The position numbers and the translations under genes were made by a program. DNA of 64,000 bases. It comes from Galeruca laticollis (lineage: Eukaryota > Arthropoda > Insecta > Coleoptera > Chrysomelidae). This document shows positions 1 through 8,998 of this stretch, one piece after another. The stretch covers positions 262,501,709 to 262,565,708 of the forward strand of contig OY998175.1 in assembly GCA_963921935.1 (NCBI GenBank), written 5' to 3'. Position 1 is the stretch's first letter. Each line of letters begins with the position of its first letter. The notes below the pieces were generated by a model that was not told where the DNA came from, did not search any database, and worked only from the letters and a program-made list of their open reading frames with translations.

Positions 1-42
1 GGGGATTACTTTGAAGGGGACAAGATAGTTATTGATGAATAA
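1..42 (+). pseudogene. mariner-family transposase, C-terminal tail only
   Basis: The first 13 codons read GDYFEGDKIVIDE followed by TAA. This matches the end of many insect mariner transposases, DDE enzymes that cut and paste DNA at TA sites. The rest of the gene lies outside the window, so the state of the catalytic domain is unknown. The call rests on a short C-terminal signature recalled from the family. Confidence 0.7.
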
Positions 43-138
43 ATAAATACTTTTTGAAAAAATTGAAAATAGCCGTTTATTTTTTGATCAGATCTCGTAT
101 ATGTTTCGTATTTATCTATTTCTTGATCTCATAAATCT
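43..138. other. mariner 3' flank, possible terminal inverted repeat near 99
   Basis: An AT-rich stretch after the transposase stop. Mariners usually end a few tens of bases after the stop, and a plausible end lies near 99 (TTTTTGATCAGATCTCGTA followed by TA). The partner repeat is outside the window, so the end is a guess. The Ty3/Gypsy element inserted about 40 bp further on. Confidence 0.35.
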
Positions 139-142
139 ATGT
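139..142. repeat. left target-site duplication ATGT
   Basis: ATGT immediately precedes the 5' LTR and is repeated at 13289-13292 immediately after the 3' LTR. A 4-bp duplication is usual for Ty3/Gypsy integrases and fixes both ends of the element. Confidence 0.85.
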
Positions 143-384
143 TGTAACGAGTTATCTTTTTTGAAGCATTGTATGATTTTGTTCCGATGGTATTTTAAGT
201 TCAATAAGTGAATATAACTCGTTACTTACTTTCCAACTCTGTTTTCTGGTACCGTTTCAAGCCTTAATATTAATTTAAGTATTTATTTCATTAATAACCG
301 AAAAGCCGTGATTTATCATTTAAGGAAAAACATAAAATGTAATAGATTCCACTTTTCAAAATTTGAATTATCAAGGACGCCCGG

Positions 385-392
385 TATATAAA
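385..392 (+). promoter_or_regulatory. TATA-like box in LTR
   Basis: TATATAAA occurs here and at 10312-10319 in the 3' LTR. It is the clearest TATA element outside the tandem array, but each array unit also contains TGTATAAAAA, so the real transcription start is open. Confidence 0.3.
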
Positions 393-883
393 CTATTTTA
401 TTTAAAATCGGAGTCGTTCCGTACAAATAGAAATACTTCTTGCTGTAATTAAATCGATTTTCCCTCACCACCGATATTGCCAAAATTTAGGTAGGAAGTA
501 AATTATAAATTCAAAAACCGAGCGTTAAAAAGGCATTAGATTATGTGTTGATTGATTATATTAATTATTAAGTGATCGGCGATTAAAATTTCTTGTTTTG
601 ATTTTTGAAGTTATCATTCGGGTTTTGATACTCAGTTATTATTTTCGGTTAGCGAAATAAAGTTTTCATTTTCGGTATTACAATAAAGATTTTGTTCAGT
701 TGTTTGGTAAAATTTATTATAGTGAAATATAATTTGGCCGTAGATCGAGTGTCCGACCGTCCAGGTTTTCTTCCAAGTAAGTGGAAATTATTTTATACAC
801 CCGATAAAGCATTTCACCGAGTTTCAAAGTTTTATATTTTAATTTCCAAAAACAATTTAGCAGTTTGGTTATCAAGAATATAA

Positions 884-1219
884 TTCCGTATTTTGGTAAA
901 GCCGATAGCCGGTAGTTTTTTTGAAGCAATAAAAACAATCCTATTCACGGTTTTTATTATCACGTTCTGTATATTGTTTCTCTGAAATTAGAGTCTGATG
1001 GAAATATCATTTTGATTTTAAATTTTAGGAATAGTTCCGTATTTAAAATATTATTCCGTATTTTTATAAGACTGATAAGCCGTTATATTTTTTTTTCGAA
1101 ACGATAAAAAACCCAAAGTTATTTACAGTTTTTCTATCACCACGTTTTGTATATTGTTTCTTTGGAATTCCGGTCTGAGCCTTCAATACATTGAAGTAGC
1201 ATTTTGATTTAATATTTTT
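884..1219 (+). repeat. imperfect tandem duplication inside the LTR
   Basis: Two diverged copies of about 168 bp, starting near 884 and 1052, share ATTCCGTATTT near the start, then a GATA(A)GCCG motif, CACGTT.TGTATATTGTTTCT and a terminal CATTTTGATTT. The same structure recurs in the 3' LTR from about 10811. No function can be read from it. Confidence 0.6.
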
Positions 1220-1426
1220 TTTTGGCGATACAGATTGTTATACCTAGTGTCCCACTTAAATACCCAAATACATATTAGATTCAAGTTGCATTCTAAGACA
1301 TAGTTTTATTTTACTATTATTTGGGAAACCGCTGTTCTACTCTCCGACCAGTATTTTAAAATAGTTTTAGCACGTAATTTAATTTGATTTGAAAAGTTGT
1401 TAGTTTTTTTTTGATATAAACGAGTC

Positions 1427-2205
1427 TTTTCACATTTTTCCATCTTTCCCGATTGATTATCCCTACCGCTAAAATATAAAATTTAAAGTATCAATTTCCC
1501 TGTATAAAAATTAGATTCTCAATCGAGTACGAGGCCGATGCCACTGATCGCTTGAAAATCTAATTTAGTTTGATTTGAAGGTTTAAAGTGTCAATTTCCC
1601 TGTATAAAAATTAGATTCTCAATCGAGTACGAGGCCGATGCCACTGATCGCTTGGTAATCTAATTTAAATTTGTTAGTTTCTTTTGTTATAAACTAGGCT
1701 TTTCACATTTTTCCATCTTTCCCGATTGACTATCCCTACCGCTAAAATATAAAAATTTAAAGTGTCAATTTCCCTGTATAAAAATTAGATTCTCAATCGA
1801 GTACGAGGCCGATGCCACTGATCGCTTGGTAATCTAATTTAGTTTGATTTGAAAATTTAAAGTGTCAATTTCCCTGTATAAAAATTAGATTCTCAATCGA
1901 GTACGAGGCCGATGCCACTGATCGCTTGGTAATCTAATTTAAATTTGTTAGTTTCTTTTGTTATAAACTAGGCTTTTCACATTTTTTTTTTCTTTCATCT
2001 TTCCCGATTGACTATCCCTACCGTGGAAATATAAAGTTTAAAGTGTCAATGTCCCTGTATAAAATTTAGACTCTCAATCAAGTACAAAGCCGATGCCACT
2101 GATTGCTTGGTAATCCAATTTAACTTCTTTAGTTTCTTTCGTTATAAACTGGTCTGGTCACATTTTTCCATCTATCCCGATTAACCATCCCTACCGCGAA
2201 AATAG
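1427..2205 (+). repeat. tandem array in 5' LTR, 5 core copies
   Basis: A core of about 70 bp containing GAGTACGAGGCCGATGCC (starts at 1525, 1625, 1799, 1899 and, degenerate, 2080) is arranged with alternating spacings of 100, 174, 100 and 181 bp. It is therefore a two-core higher-order unit of about 274 bp. Each core also has TTTCCCTGTATAAAAA. The matching array in the 3' LTR has nine cores. Candidate roles are an enhancer or insulator array, or simple slippage-prone satellite. Confidence 0.85.
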
Positions 2206-2510
2206 TTTTATTCCGTGGACTACCGTGATAGGTAATTATTGTTTTTATTGCTGCTTACCGCATAATTTACCAAAACTGCTTATACCGCTTCCGCTGTTAT
2301 TAACAAATTGCATTTGCTTGTTTACACCTGTTTTATTGTGTCATTGCTCACATTCCTTAATACCGGCAAATTTCGCATGGTGCATAATAACATAAGGCTT
2401 GAACATTTTTGCTTACTGTTGATATATTGAATTGATTCGGTACCGTTTGATCAGAAATTGTTGAATAATAATCTGTATGTGTACATATTAAGTAAGTCTT
2501 GTAATATACC

Positions 2511-2516
2511 AATAAA
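2511..2516 (+). promoter_or_regulatory. candidate poly(A) signal in LTR
   Basis: AATAAA here, repeated at 12987-12992 in the 3' LTR, lies about 300 bp before the LTR end. This is a reasonable place for the end of R. Other AATAAA motifs near 655 and 682 make the choice uncertain. Confidence 0.3.
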
Positions 2517-2690
2517 TACGATCAGCGTTTTCTTAATATACCGTAGCATCACCGTCTAAGGTTTATAGGTTCTGTAGGTGTGTTAAATTCAACGAGACCC
2601 CTGGAATTTTCCGTAACCTCCATCTGAGGCTACCTGGAACTCTTGACGCCGAGGGTCAAGGGGCCGTGGAGTAAACCACGTAAAATAATC

Positions 2691-2701
2691 TGGCGCCCGA
2701 G
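2691..2701 (+). repeat. primer-binding-site-like 11-mer inside the LTR
   Basis: TGGCGCCCGAG matches the first 11 bases of the real primer site at 2815 but lies 112 bp inside the LTR. It is also present at 13167-13177 in the 3' LTR. It may be a former primer site absorbed when the LTR boundary moved outward. Confidence 0.6.
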
Positions 2702-2814
2702 TATTTGTTTTGCAAGAGAACTTTGCATCGAGGGTGTCCAAAGTGACGCGTCAGTCGCTAAAAACCTGCGCGAGAGGTGGAGAAGGAGCGAGCGGCAGGA
2801 AAGCGCGTCACAAG

Positions 2815-2832
2815 TGGCGCCCGAGCAGGGAC
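2815..2832 (+). promoter_or_regulatory. primer binding site, tRNA-Lys type
   Basis: TGGCGCCCGAGCAGGGAC lies two bases after the 5' LTR. It differs at one position from the known site complementary to the 3' end of tRNA-Lys(UUU), the primer of lentiviruses and, to my knowledge, of the insect element Osvaldo. It is where minus-strand DNA synthesis should start. Confidence 0.85.
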
Positions 2833-3157
2833 CGTTTTCCGTATTGGTTTTTTTTTATTGTAAATTTAAGCAGTGACCGTTTTTCCGTTTTGATTTCATT
2901 GGAGATTTGAGCAGTGACCGTTTTTTTTTTGTCGATTGTAGTTTTGAGCAGGAATCGTTTTTCCGTTTTTATTTTGGTGTTCACTGGTTGTAGATTTAAG
3001 GAGGGATCGATATTCCGTTGTCGATTATTTTTGTTCGTTTGATTGGTTCTCCGTAGTGTTTGTTTAAAGGTGACCGTTTTGCCGGTGTTAGATTTCTCTT
3101 TTCTTATCTTTCTTGATTAAGTAAAAGTAAACGAGGATAGCTTGAGTGGAAAGTTGG
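2833..3157 (+). other. untranslated leader between primer site and gag
   Basis: This T-rich leader carries several loose copies of a GAGCAG(T/G)GACCG-TTTT-CCG theme (near 2820, 2868, 2911, 2946, 2998 and 3069), probably part of the packaging or leader structure. No clear strong 5' splice donor is visible; the best are weak GT sites near 3069 and 3119. Confidence 0.5.
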
Positions 3158-4321
3158 ATGTCAAGGAGAAGCTCTGAAGATCTTCACCTAACCGTTTTGT
3201 TCAATCCAAACGAGGCTGAAAAATCCGAATCCGTCCCTCCGGTACCGGCCCAGCTACCGACCGTAAGTTCCGTGGAAGAAGCCGCAGACCAGCGTGTAGG
3301 CTGGGTATACCTACTAAAGAACGAAGAATTGAATATCCAGCTAGAGAGGAGAAACTTATCCGTTGCGGGAATCGTTCCGGAGAAACGGAAGAGACTTGTC
3401 AACTTTCTAAGGCGTAAGAATATTTTTCCACAACCCGTTTCTGATCGATCCGATAACGTAACCGTTCCGAACATTATGGCCAACCCACCAATAAATGTGT
3501 ACGATTGGAAGTTGTCTTTTGGAAACAAGGGAGATCCTGTTTCGTTTATAGAGAGAATAGAAGAAATTTGTACAGCGAAGAACATACGGAAAGACAATTT
3601 GCTTCCAGTGTTGCCGGAATTACTATCCGGTGAGCCCGCGTTTTGGTACCGTAACAACCGGAGCAGGTACACGACCTGGGATGAGTTCGAAGAAGACTTC
3701 CGAATCTTCTTCTATCCCGTTAACTACGAGGTTGACTTAGAAGCCGAGATAGGTCGCCGTCTACAAAGGAGAAATGAGGCTGCCGCCACTTACATCACCG
3801 AACTCCAAACTTCAATGCGTAGACATGGAAAGCTAACTCCTGAACAACAGTTAGCATGGCTGTACCGCAACCTGTTGCCAGAATATCGTCTGCAAATTCG
3901 AAAAGGGGACTTTCAGGATTTTTCCACGTTTTGTCAGGTGGTCAGGGAATATGAGCTCCTCAGGAAAGAACTCCAGTCGATACCCAACCACAGTGGACCG
4001 AACCGTGAACAAAATCCCCGCCCACAGCCAGCAGGTACGCCCAGAAGATATGGACCGTCTCATCACTCGACGCCTGGACCAACTAGAGAGCCCATCGCCG
4101 GCCCCAGCCAACCGTCAACGACCGATACTCCTCGCCGTCTGCCGTTTGATACTACTCAGCAACAGTCTGGGTCATCTTCCCGACAACCAATCTGTTACCG
4201 CTGTGGTGAATCTGGACATTACAGAAACAATTGTCAAAACCCGCTGAAGATATTTTGTTCTCGTTGCCGAAAGGAAGGAGTATTATCCAGAGACTGTTCC
4301 TGCAGGAGGCAGGAAAACTAA
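3158..4321 (+). CDS. gag: Gag polyprotein (capsid and nucleocapsid)
   Basis: Gag builds the cytoplasmic virus-like particle and packages the RNA. The frame is open from a GTG at 3146, but the first ATG is 3158, giving 387 residues, which I prefer. The middle region (about residues 110-280) has the aromatic-rich look of a retrotransposon capsid, and a proline/serine-rich linker follows. The C-terminus (from about residue 346) has one complete CX2CX4HX4C knuckle (CYRCGESGHYRNNC), a 7-residue spacer, and a second CX2CX9C knuckle in which the histidine position is valine. The last 112 bases overlap the pol frame. No internal stop is present. The double-knuckle module recurs in the ORF at 9282. 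Confidence 0.92.
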   Translation: MSRRSSEDLHLTVLFNPNEAEKSESVPPVPAQLPTVSSVEEAADQRVGWVYLLKNEELNIQLERRNLSVAGIVPEKRKRLVNFLRRKNIFPQPVSDRSDNVTVPNIMANPPINVYDWKLSFGNKGDPVSFIERIEEICTAKNIRKDNLLPVLPELLSGEPAFWYRNNRSRYTTWDEFEEDFRIFFYPVNYEVDLEAEIGRRLQRRNEAAATYITELQTSMRRHGKLTPEQQLAWLYRNLLPEYRLQIRKGDFQDFSTFCQVVREYELLRKELQSIPNHSGPNREQNPRPQPAGTPRRYGPSHHSTPGPTREPIAGPSQPSTTDTPRRLPFDTTQQQSGSSSRQPICYRCGESGHYRNNCQNPLKIFCSRCRKEGVLSRDCSCRRQEN

Positions 4322-7300
4322 TCCGAAGCTGTACCGAAGAGAGGCCGACACAGCTTCCGCAAATTTTTGCCTCTCATACCGAAAGATCAGAAGAAATGAA
4401 CTACCCCCGACCGCACATAGACGTCGCAATTGGAAAACACAAATTCAAAGCCCTGCTGGATACCGGAGCAGCAAAATCATACATTGGTGATCAAGTAGCT
4501 AAGACTTTTTCCCAAAAGATGCAAACTACAGCCCGTCAAGCGACGCAGGCCCGTTTAGCTAATGGAAATTTAGTCTCCATCACCGACATTTATGAGCTAA
4601 AATGGAAAATCAAAGACGTCACAATGGAGGGTTCGTTGGAGCATTTCCCTGGTCTGATAACGGATATTGTGTTAGGACATGATGTCCTACAAAAGTATGA
4701 TTTCCGTCTGGAATTAGGAACCGGAAAAATATACGTGAAGGATGAACTAGTAAGGGGTTCACAATTAGCCAGTCCGGTTGAAATGATGGAAGTAGTCAAT
4801 ACGTCCATGAAAGAAGTCGATGTTGTTCCGATCATCTGTGAAGAAATAATCAACAATCGTCTCACTGAGAACATATGTCTTGGAAATCTAGCTGTATCCG
4901 AAGTCTCTGAGTCTCCCCTGGTGTTAGGGGTTGACAAGGAGCAACCTGTTGTTGAAACTTCCGAATTTTCCCCGGTGTTGTTAGGGGTTGATTCAGAAAA
5001 ATCTGTTTCCGAAGTCTCTGAGTCTATCCTGGTGTTAGGGGTTGACAAGGAGCAACCTGTTGTTGAAACTTCTGAATTTTCCCCGGTGTTTTTAGGGGTT
5101 GATTCAGAAAAATCTGTTTCCGAAGTCTCTGAGTCTTCCCTGGTGTTAGGGGTTGACAAGGAGCAACCTGTTGTTGAAACTTCTGAATTCTCCCCGGTGT
5201 TTTTAGGGGTTGATTCAGAAAAATCTGGTTCCGAAGTCTCTGAGTCTTCCCTGGTGTTAGGGGTTGATAAGGAGCAACCCGTTGCTGAAACTTCTGAATT
5301 TTCCCCGGTGTTGTTAGGGGTTGATACAGAAAAATGTGGTTCCGAAGTCTCTGAGTCTTCCCTGGTGTTAGGGGTTGATAAGGAGCAACCCGTTGTTGAA
5401 ACATCTACGTTGTTCCCGGAAGACTTAGGAGATTTCGACAATTATGGTTATATAGGATGTCCGCTGGAAACCATAACTCCGCAAATAGAAAGAAATTTAT
5501 CGACAGAACAGACAGACAGACTGAACATCTTCCTTAACCGAGAGTTACCGAAATTTAAGAAAATTCAAGGACCAACTACGCTAGTTGAGCACGAAATCCG
5601 CTTGCTGCAGCCGCGTCCGATCAAACAGAGATACCGTCCTCAGAATCCGAAAATGCAAGAAATTTGCAATACAGAAATAGATGCCATGTTGAAGGAAGGA
5701 GTGATAGAACCCTCAACAAGTCCGTGGAGTTCTCCGATTGTGATTGTGAAGAAAAAGGATGGGAAGAACCGCTTCTGCATTGACTTCCGTAAAGTCAATG
5801 AAGTAACCATGAAGGACGCCTACCCTCTTCCATTTATAAACGCTATACTGGATAAACTGCGAAAAGCCAAGTTTATTTCCAGTTTAGATTTGAAGAGTGG
5901 ATACTGGCAGGTTCCGTTAACACCAGAAAGCAAACCCATTACCGCATTTACGGCACCGGGACGTGGATTGTTCCAATTCACGGTTCTTCCATTTGGCTTA
6001 CACTCCGCACCGGCCACATTCCAGAGGCTAGTTGATCAGTTGATCGGTCCAGATCTAGACCCCTATGCCTTTGCTTATCTGGATGACATAATCGTTCTGG
6101 GGGAAACGTTCGATCAACATTTAGAAAATCTGTCCGAAGTGTTCCGCCGATTACGACGAGCACGACTGAAACTCAACCCGGAGAAATGTCACTTTTGTCT
6201 ACCGTCTATGAGATACTTAGGCCATGTAATAACTGGAGATGGAATCCGTACCGATCCCGAAAAGGTTGAGAGTATAATCAAATTCGCAGCCCCGAGAAAT
6301 ATCAGAGAACTAAGAAGATTTTTGGGAGTTGCATCCTGGTATAGAAGGTTCGTGCCATCGTTTTCTCAGAAGGTGGCTCCGCTAACGAAATTACTACGCA
6401 AGTCTCAACGATGGAAGTGGGCTGAGGAACAAGAAGCTGCTTTCAATAAGATTAAAACCTGTCTATCAGAAGCACCCGTTTTAAGCTGTCCTGATTTTAC
6501 CGTACCGTTCACTCTTCAGACTGATGCCTCAGAATATGGGTTGGGAATAGCCCTTACCCAACAGAAGGATGGGCATGAGCATGTGGTAGCATATGCAAGT
6601 CGCACCCTGAGTCCTGCCGAAAAGAATTACTCCGTGACTGAGAAAGAATGTCTTGCTATTGTATGGGGGATTGAAAAGATGCGTCCTTATCTAGAGGGCT
6701 ACCATTTCACGGTTGTTACCGATCATCAATCTCTTAGATGGCTGCATTCCATATCTAGTCCGTCCGGACGTTTAGCCAGGTGGAGTATTTTCTTACAGCA
6801 GTATGATTTCGAGATACAATACCGTAAAGGTGCGCTAAACCGTGTAGCCGATGCGTTGTCTAGAAATCCGCTACCAATGACCGTCGAGAACAACCCGCCG
6901 TCTACTCTATGTTTGACCGAGGTAATCGCAGAATGTTCATGGTACCGGAATAAGAAGGAAGAGGTTCTGAAGGACCCAGATAAATTTCCGGACTATTGCA
7001 TTCGGGAAGACCGCCTGTACCGTCACTTCTGGGACATAAACGATTTCCGAGAACCTGAGGTGAGTGATCCCTGGAAGTTATGTGTAGCTAAGCCTGACCG
7101 AGACCGGATACTTCAAGAAAACCATGATGCTCCGAACGCTGGTCATCTGGGAATCGCTAAAACTATCACCCGTATTGCACGACTGTACTATTGGCCAGGA
7201 ATGTTTAGGGACATCACCAGATATGTGAGGAGGTGTCTACAATGTCAAAAGTACAAGCCGTCGCAACAGAAACCCTCAGGGAAAATGCAACCATCTTCGA

Positions 7301-8196
7301 ATAGACAGCCTTGGCAAACCGTTAGCTCCGATATTATTGGACCATTACCAAGAAGTAAAAAAGGAAATTGCTACAACATAATATTCCAAGACCGATTCAC
7401 TAAATGGGTACAGTGTAAACCGATTAGGAATGCTACTGCTAGTAGCATAACTACCGCCTTTTATGAAGAAATATTGACGATATTCGGATGCCCCCGTACC
7501 GTGCTGACCGACAATGGAAGTCAGTATGACAGTAAGCTCTTCAAAGGAATGCTGAGTGGATTAGGGATCCGACACCGTTTTACTCCGCCGTATACACCGC
7601 AAGCAAATCCCGTCGAACGAGCCAATCGTACACTGAAGACAATGATTGCGCAATATTGCGAAGAAGACCACCGAGACTGGGATACAAGGTTGCCGGACTT
7701 GAAATTCGCGATGAATAACTCAAGACATGACTCGACTGGATTTTCACCGGCCTTCCTAAATTTCGGAAGAGATCCCGAAGTACCGAAATCCTTTCGAAGA
7801 GAAGTTGAAGAAGCTGCCGAGGAAAACCGAGAAGAAGATACTGGAGAAGACGACCTTACCGAAGAGGATCCGAAACCGCATCTCTTGCGAGTAGAGAAAC
7901 TGCAAGAGTGCTTCGACCTAGTCCGTCTGAACCTGTCTAGAGCGTTTACCAGTCAGAGTCGTAACTACAACCTACGTCGACGAGACTGGAAATGCGCCAT
8001 AGGAGACAAAGTGATGAAGAAGGAACATACCTTATCATCTGCCGCTGATCATGTAGCTGCGAAGCTAGCCCCGAAATTTTCCGGTCCGTATAGAGTCGTG
8101 CGAGTTATCTCACCGGTGGTGTACGATTTGAAGGATAACAAGGGTAAACGGTATAAGCACGTACATATAAAGGATTTAAAACCTGCCAATGAGTAA
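4210..8196 (+). CDS. pol: Pol polyprotein: protease, RT, RNase H, integrase
   Basis: The frame is -1 relative to gag and open from 4210, just after a TGA at 4207, so it is probably made as Gag-Pol by -1 frameshifting within 4210-4321. I could not identify a canonical slippery heptamer. Numbered from codon 4231: protease with LLDTGA (D77); a repeat region (about 223-393); RT with YLDD at 616-619; RNase H; integrase with an HHCC zinc module, the TDNGSQYD aspartate and the NPVERANRT glutamate; then a GPY/F module (GPYRVVRV) near the end. All key residues I looked for are present and there is no internal stop, so it looks functional. I found no clear chromodomain. The insertion between protease and RT is unusual for the family. 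Confidence 0.95.
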   Translation: MWTLQKQLSKPAEDILFSLPKGRSIIQRLFLQEAGKLIRSCTEERPTQLPQIFASHTERSEEMNYPRPHIDVAIGKHKFKALLDTGAAKSYIGDQVAKTFSQKMQTTARQATQARLANGNLVSITDIYELKWKIKDVTMEGSLEHFPGLITDIVLGHDVLQKYDFRLELGTGKIYVKDELVRGSQLASPVEMMEVVNTSMKEVDVVPIICEEIINNRLTENICLGNLAVSEVSESPLVLGVDKEQPVVETSEFSPVLLGVDSEKSVSEVSESILVLGVDKEQPVVETSEFSPVFLGVDSEKSVSEVSESSLVLGVDKEQPVVETSEFSPVFLGVDSEKSGSEVSESSLVLGVDKEQPVAETSEFSPVLLGVDTEKCGSEVSESSLVLGVDKEQPVVETSTLFPEDLGDFDNYGYIGCPLETITPQIERNLSTEQTDRLNIFLNRELPKFKKIQGPTTLVEHEIRLLQPRPIKQRYRPQNPKMQEICNTEIDAMLKEGVIEPSTSPWSSPIVIVKKKDGKNRFCIDFRKVNEVTMKDAYPLPFINAILDKLRKAKFISSLDLKSGYWQVPLTPESKPITAFTAPGRGLFQFTVLPFGLHSAPATFQRLVDQLIGPDLDPYAFAYLDDIIVLGETFDQHLENLSEVFRRLRRARLKLNPEKCHFCLPSMRYLGHVITGDGIRTDPEKVESIIKFAAPRNIRELRRFLGVASWYRRFVPSFSQKVAPLTKLLRKSQRWKWAEEQEAAFNKIKTCLSEAPVLSCPDFTVPFTLQTDASEYGLGIALTQQKDGHEHVVAYASRTLSPAEKNYSVTEKECLAIVWGIEKMRPYLEGYHFTVVTDHQSLRWLHSISSPSGRLARWSIFLQQYDFEIQYRKGALNRVADALSRNPLPMTVENNPPSTLCLTEVIAECSWYRNKKEEVLKDPDKFPDYCIREDRLYRHFWDINDFREPEVSDPWKLCVAKPDRDRILQENHDAPNAGHLGIAKTITRIARLYYWPGMFRDITRYVRRCLQCQKYKPSQQKPSGKMQPSSNRQPWQTVSSDIIGPLPRSKKGNCYNIIFQDRFTKWVQCKPIRNATASSITTAFYEEILTIFGCPRTVLTDNGSQYDSKLFKGMLSGLGIRHRFTPPYTPQANPVERANRTLKTMIAQYCEEDHRDWDTRLPDLKFAMNNSRHDSTGFSPAFLNFGRDPEVPKSFRREVEEAAEENREEDTGEDDLTEEDPKPHLLRVEKLQECFDLVRLNLSRAFTSQSRNYNLRRRDWKCAIGDKVMKKEHTLSSAADHVAAKLAPKFSGPYRVVRVISPVVYDLKDNKGKRYKHVHIKDLKPANE
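4897..5407 (+). repeat. in-frame 111-bp (37-residue) tandem repeat inside pol
   Basis: Starts of TCCGAAGTCTCTGAGTCT fall at 4897, 5008, 5119, 5230 and 5341, an exact 111-bp period: four full units and a partial fifth. Each unit is itself a dimer of two related halves of 18-19 residues ending LGVDKEQPV and LGVDSEKSV. The array is acidic and serine-rich and lies between protease and RT. The open minus-strand frame over it is a by-product of the repetition. Confidence 0.9.
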
Positions 8197-8230
8197 CAAT
8201 TTTGTTTAATGCTTATTTTTAATCTTCAGG

Positions 8231-8998
8231 ATGGAGTCACTCCATGCTACGCCACCGCCGTCCCGTCCGCCACCACAACCGACCGAAGACGATTGGGAGA
8301 TAATAGACCTAACTGAGGAAATTACCCCTCACGCCTCTCCAGGACCAGACACCGACACGATGCCGTCCTCGCCATTCCCCGACAGCGACGACCTCTTCCT
8401 CGAAGAAGAGTGGTCCAATTTCGACTGGGAGATGTCTTCAGCACAATTTGAAGCCGAATTCGATGAACAATTCGGGCTGGTCCATTACAGTCCGGGCACC
8501 ACTCCGCCGAGGTCACCCACTCCACCTACTCCGGGAGTGTATACGGAGAAGGTTCTGGTATGCACCCTCTATGAACGGACCACCGTCGTTCCGGGGGAAA
8601 AGGGGGAAACTCCGGGCCAGATCGAGATCCAAGAAATGGTGTCGCGATACGACACCGGGGTATGCAGCTCCTTTACGCCGCTCCAGCACGATCCGCCACA
8701 ACCGTCCCCGCAAGTACCCCGGGAAATGCTGGAGCCACTAACAACCGCCGCCATCTCACTGGAAACCGACCCCGACATCCGCACTACAAGTCCCCAAGAG
8801 CGAGAAGTAGCGCCCCCGTCATGGGAAATATGGGAGTTTGCCCAGCAACTGCCCCATACGCAGGAATGGCCGAAAGCCTGGGCCGAAAGAGCGCAGTTTC
8901 TGCGCCCGAAAACCGCGGACCCGACCCAGTGGTTTAAGGCACGGGTATTCGACCGACAAGGAAGGAGACATAACCTCCGAATCCCGCCCCGGCCGTGA
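8231..8998 (+). CDS. ORF3, acidic proline-rich protein with SUMO-interacting-type motif
   Basis: An intact 255-residue ORF starts at ATG 8231, 34 bp after the pol stop and two bases after TTTTTAATCTTCAG, which looks like a 3' splice acceptor, so a spliced subgenomic mRNA is likely. No signal peptide or membrane span is visible, so it is not an envelope protein. Visible parts: a proline-rich start; residues 22-30 WEIIDLTEE, a textbook SUMO-interacting-type core followed by acids; an acidic and aromatic stretch (about 51-82, with DDLFLEEEW and FDWEM) like an activation domain; SP/TP-rich segments; and a Trp-rich, basic C-terminus (about 195-255). I do not recognise a family. A role in nuclear or SUMO-linked host interaction, or in transactivating the LTR, is inference only. 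Confidence 0.8.
   Translation: MESLHATPPPSRPPPQPTEDDWEIIDLTEEITPHASPGPDTDTMPSSPFPDSDDLFLEEEWSNFDWEMSSAQFEAEFDEQFGLVHYSPGTTPPRSPTPPTPGVYTEKVLVCTLYERTTVVPGEKGETPGQIEIQEMVSRYDTGVCSSFTPLQHDPPQPSPQVPREMLEPLTTAAISLETDPDIRTTSPQEREVAPPSWEIWEFAQQLPHTQEWPKAWAERAQFLRPKTADPTQWFKARVFDRQGRRHNLRIPPRP

Larger units (their letters stand above)
143..2812 (+). repeat. 5' LTR (2,670 bp)
   Basis: It begins TGTAAC and ends GTCACA, and is repeated at 10070-13288. It contains a 12-bp inverted repeat at its left edge (144-155 and 214-225), a TATATAAA at 385, an imperfect duplication of about 168 bp (884-1219), a tandem array (about 1427-2205) and an AATAAA at 2511. The U3/R/U5 borders cannot be placed from sequence alone. 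Short ORFs inside it (for example 692-883) recur only because the LTR is duplicated, and I do not regard them as genes. Confidence 0.93.

Noticed and set aside
692..938. Small ORFs on both strands in the LTR, repeated identically at 10619-10865
   Set aside because: They recur only because the LTR is duplicated; no coding signature or known family.
1500..2100. Spaced repeats as a CRISPR array
   Set aside because: Spacers are themselves repeated and diverged, spacing is 100/174 bp, and the context is a eukaryotic LTR.
2643..2910. ORFs across the LTR end and primer site
   Set aside because: They overlap cis-acting sequence and diverge at the LTR boundary; not plausible genes.
4210..4321. GGAAAAC at 4312-4318 as the gag-pol slippery site
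   Set aside because: It does not meet the X XXY YYZ rule in the gag frame; the shift site remains unassigned.
4590..5441. 283-codon minus-strand ORF in pol
   Set aside because: It is a mirror of the 111-bp in-frame repeat; a repeated unit without stops on the opposite strand stays open by default.
8231..8998. ORF3 as an envelope gene
   Set aside because: The position fits, but there is no signal peptide, no hydrophobic anchor, no cleavage site and few cysteines.
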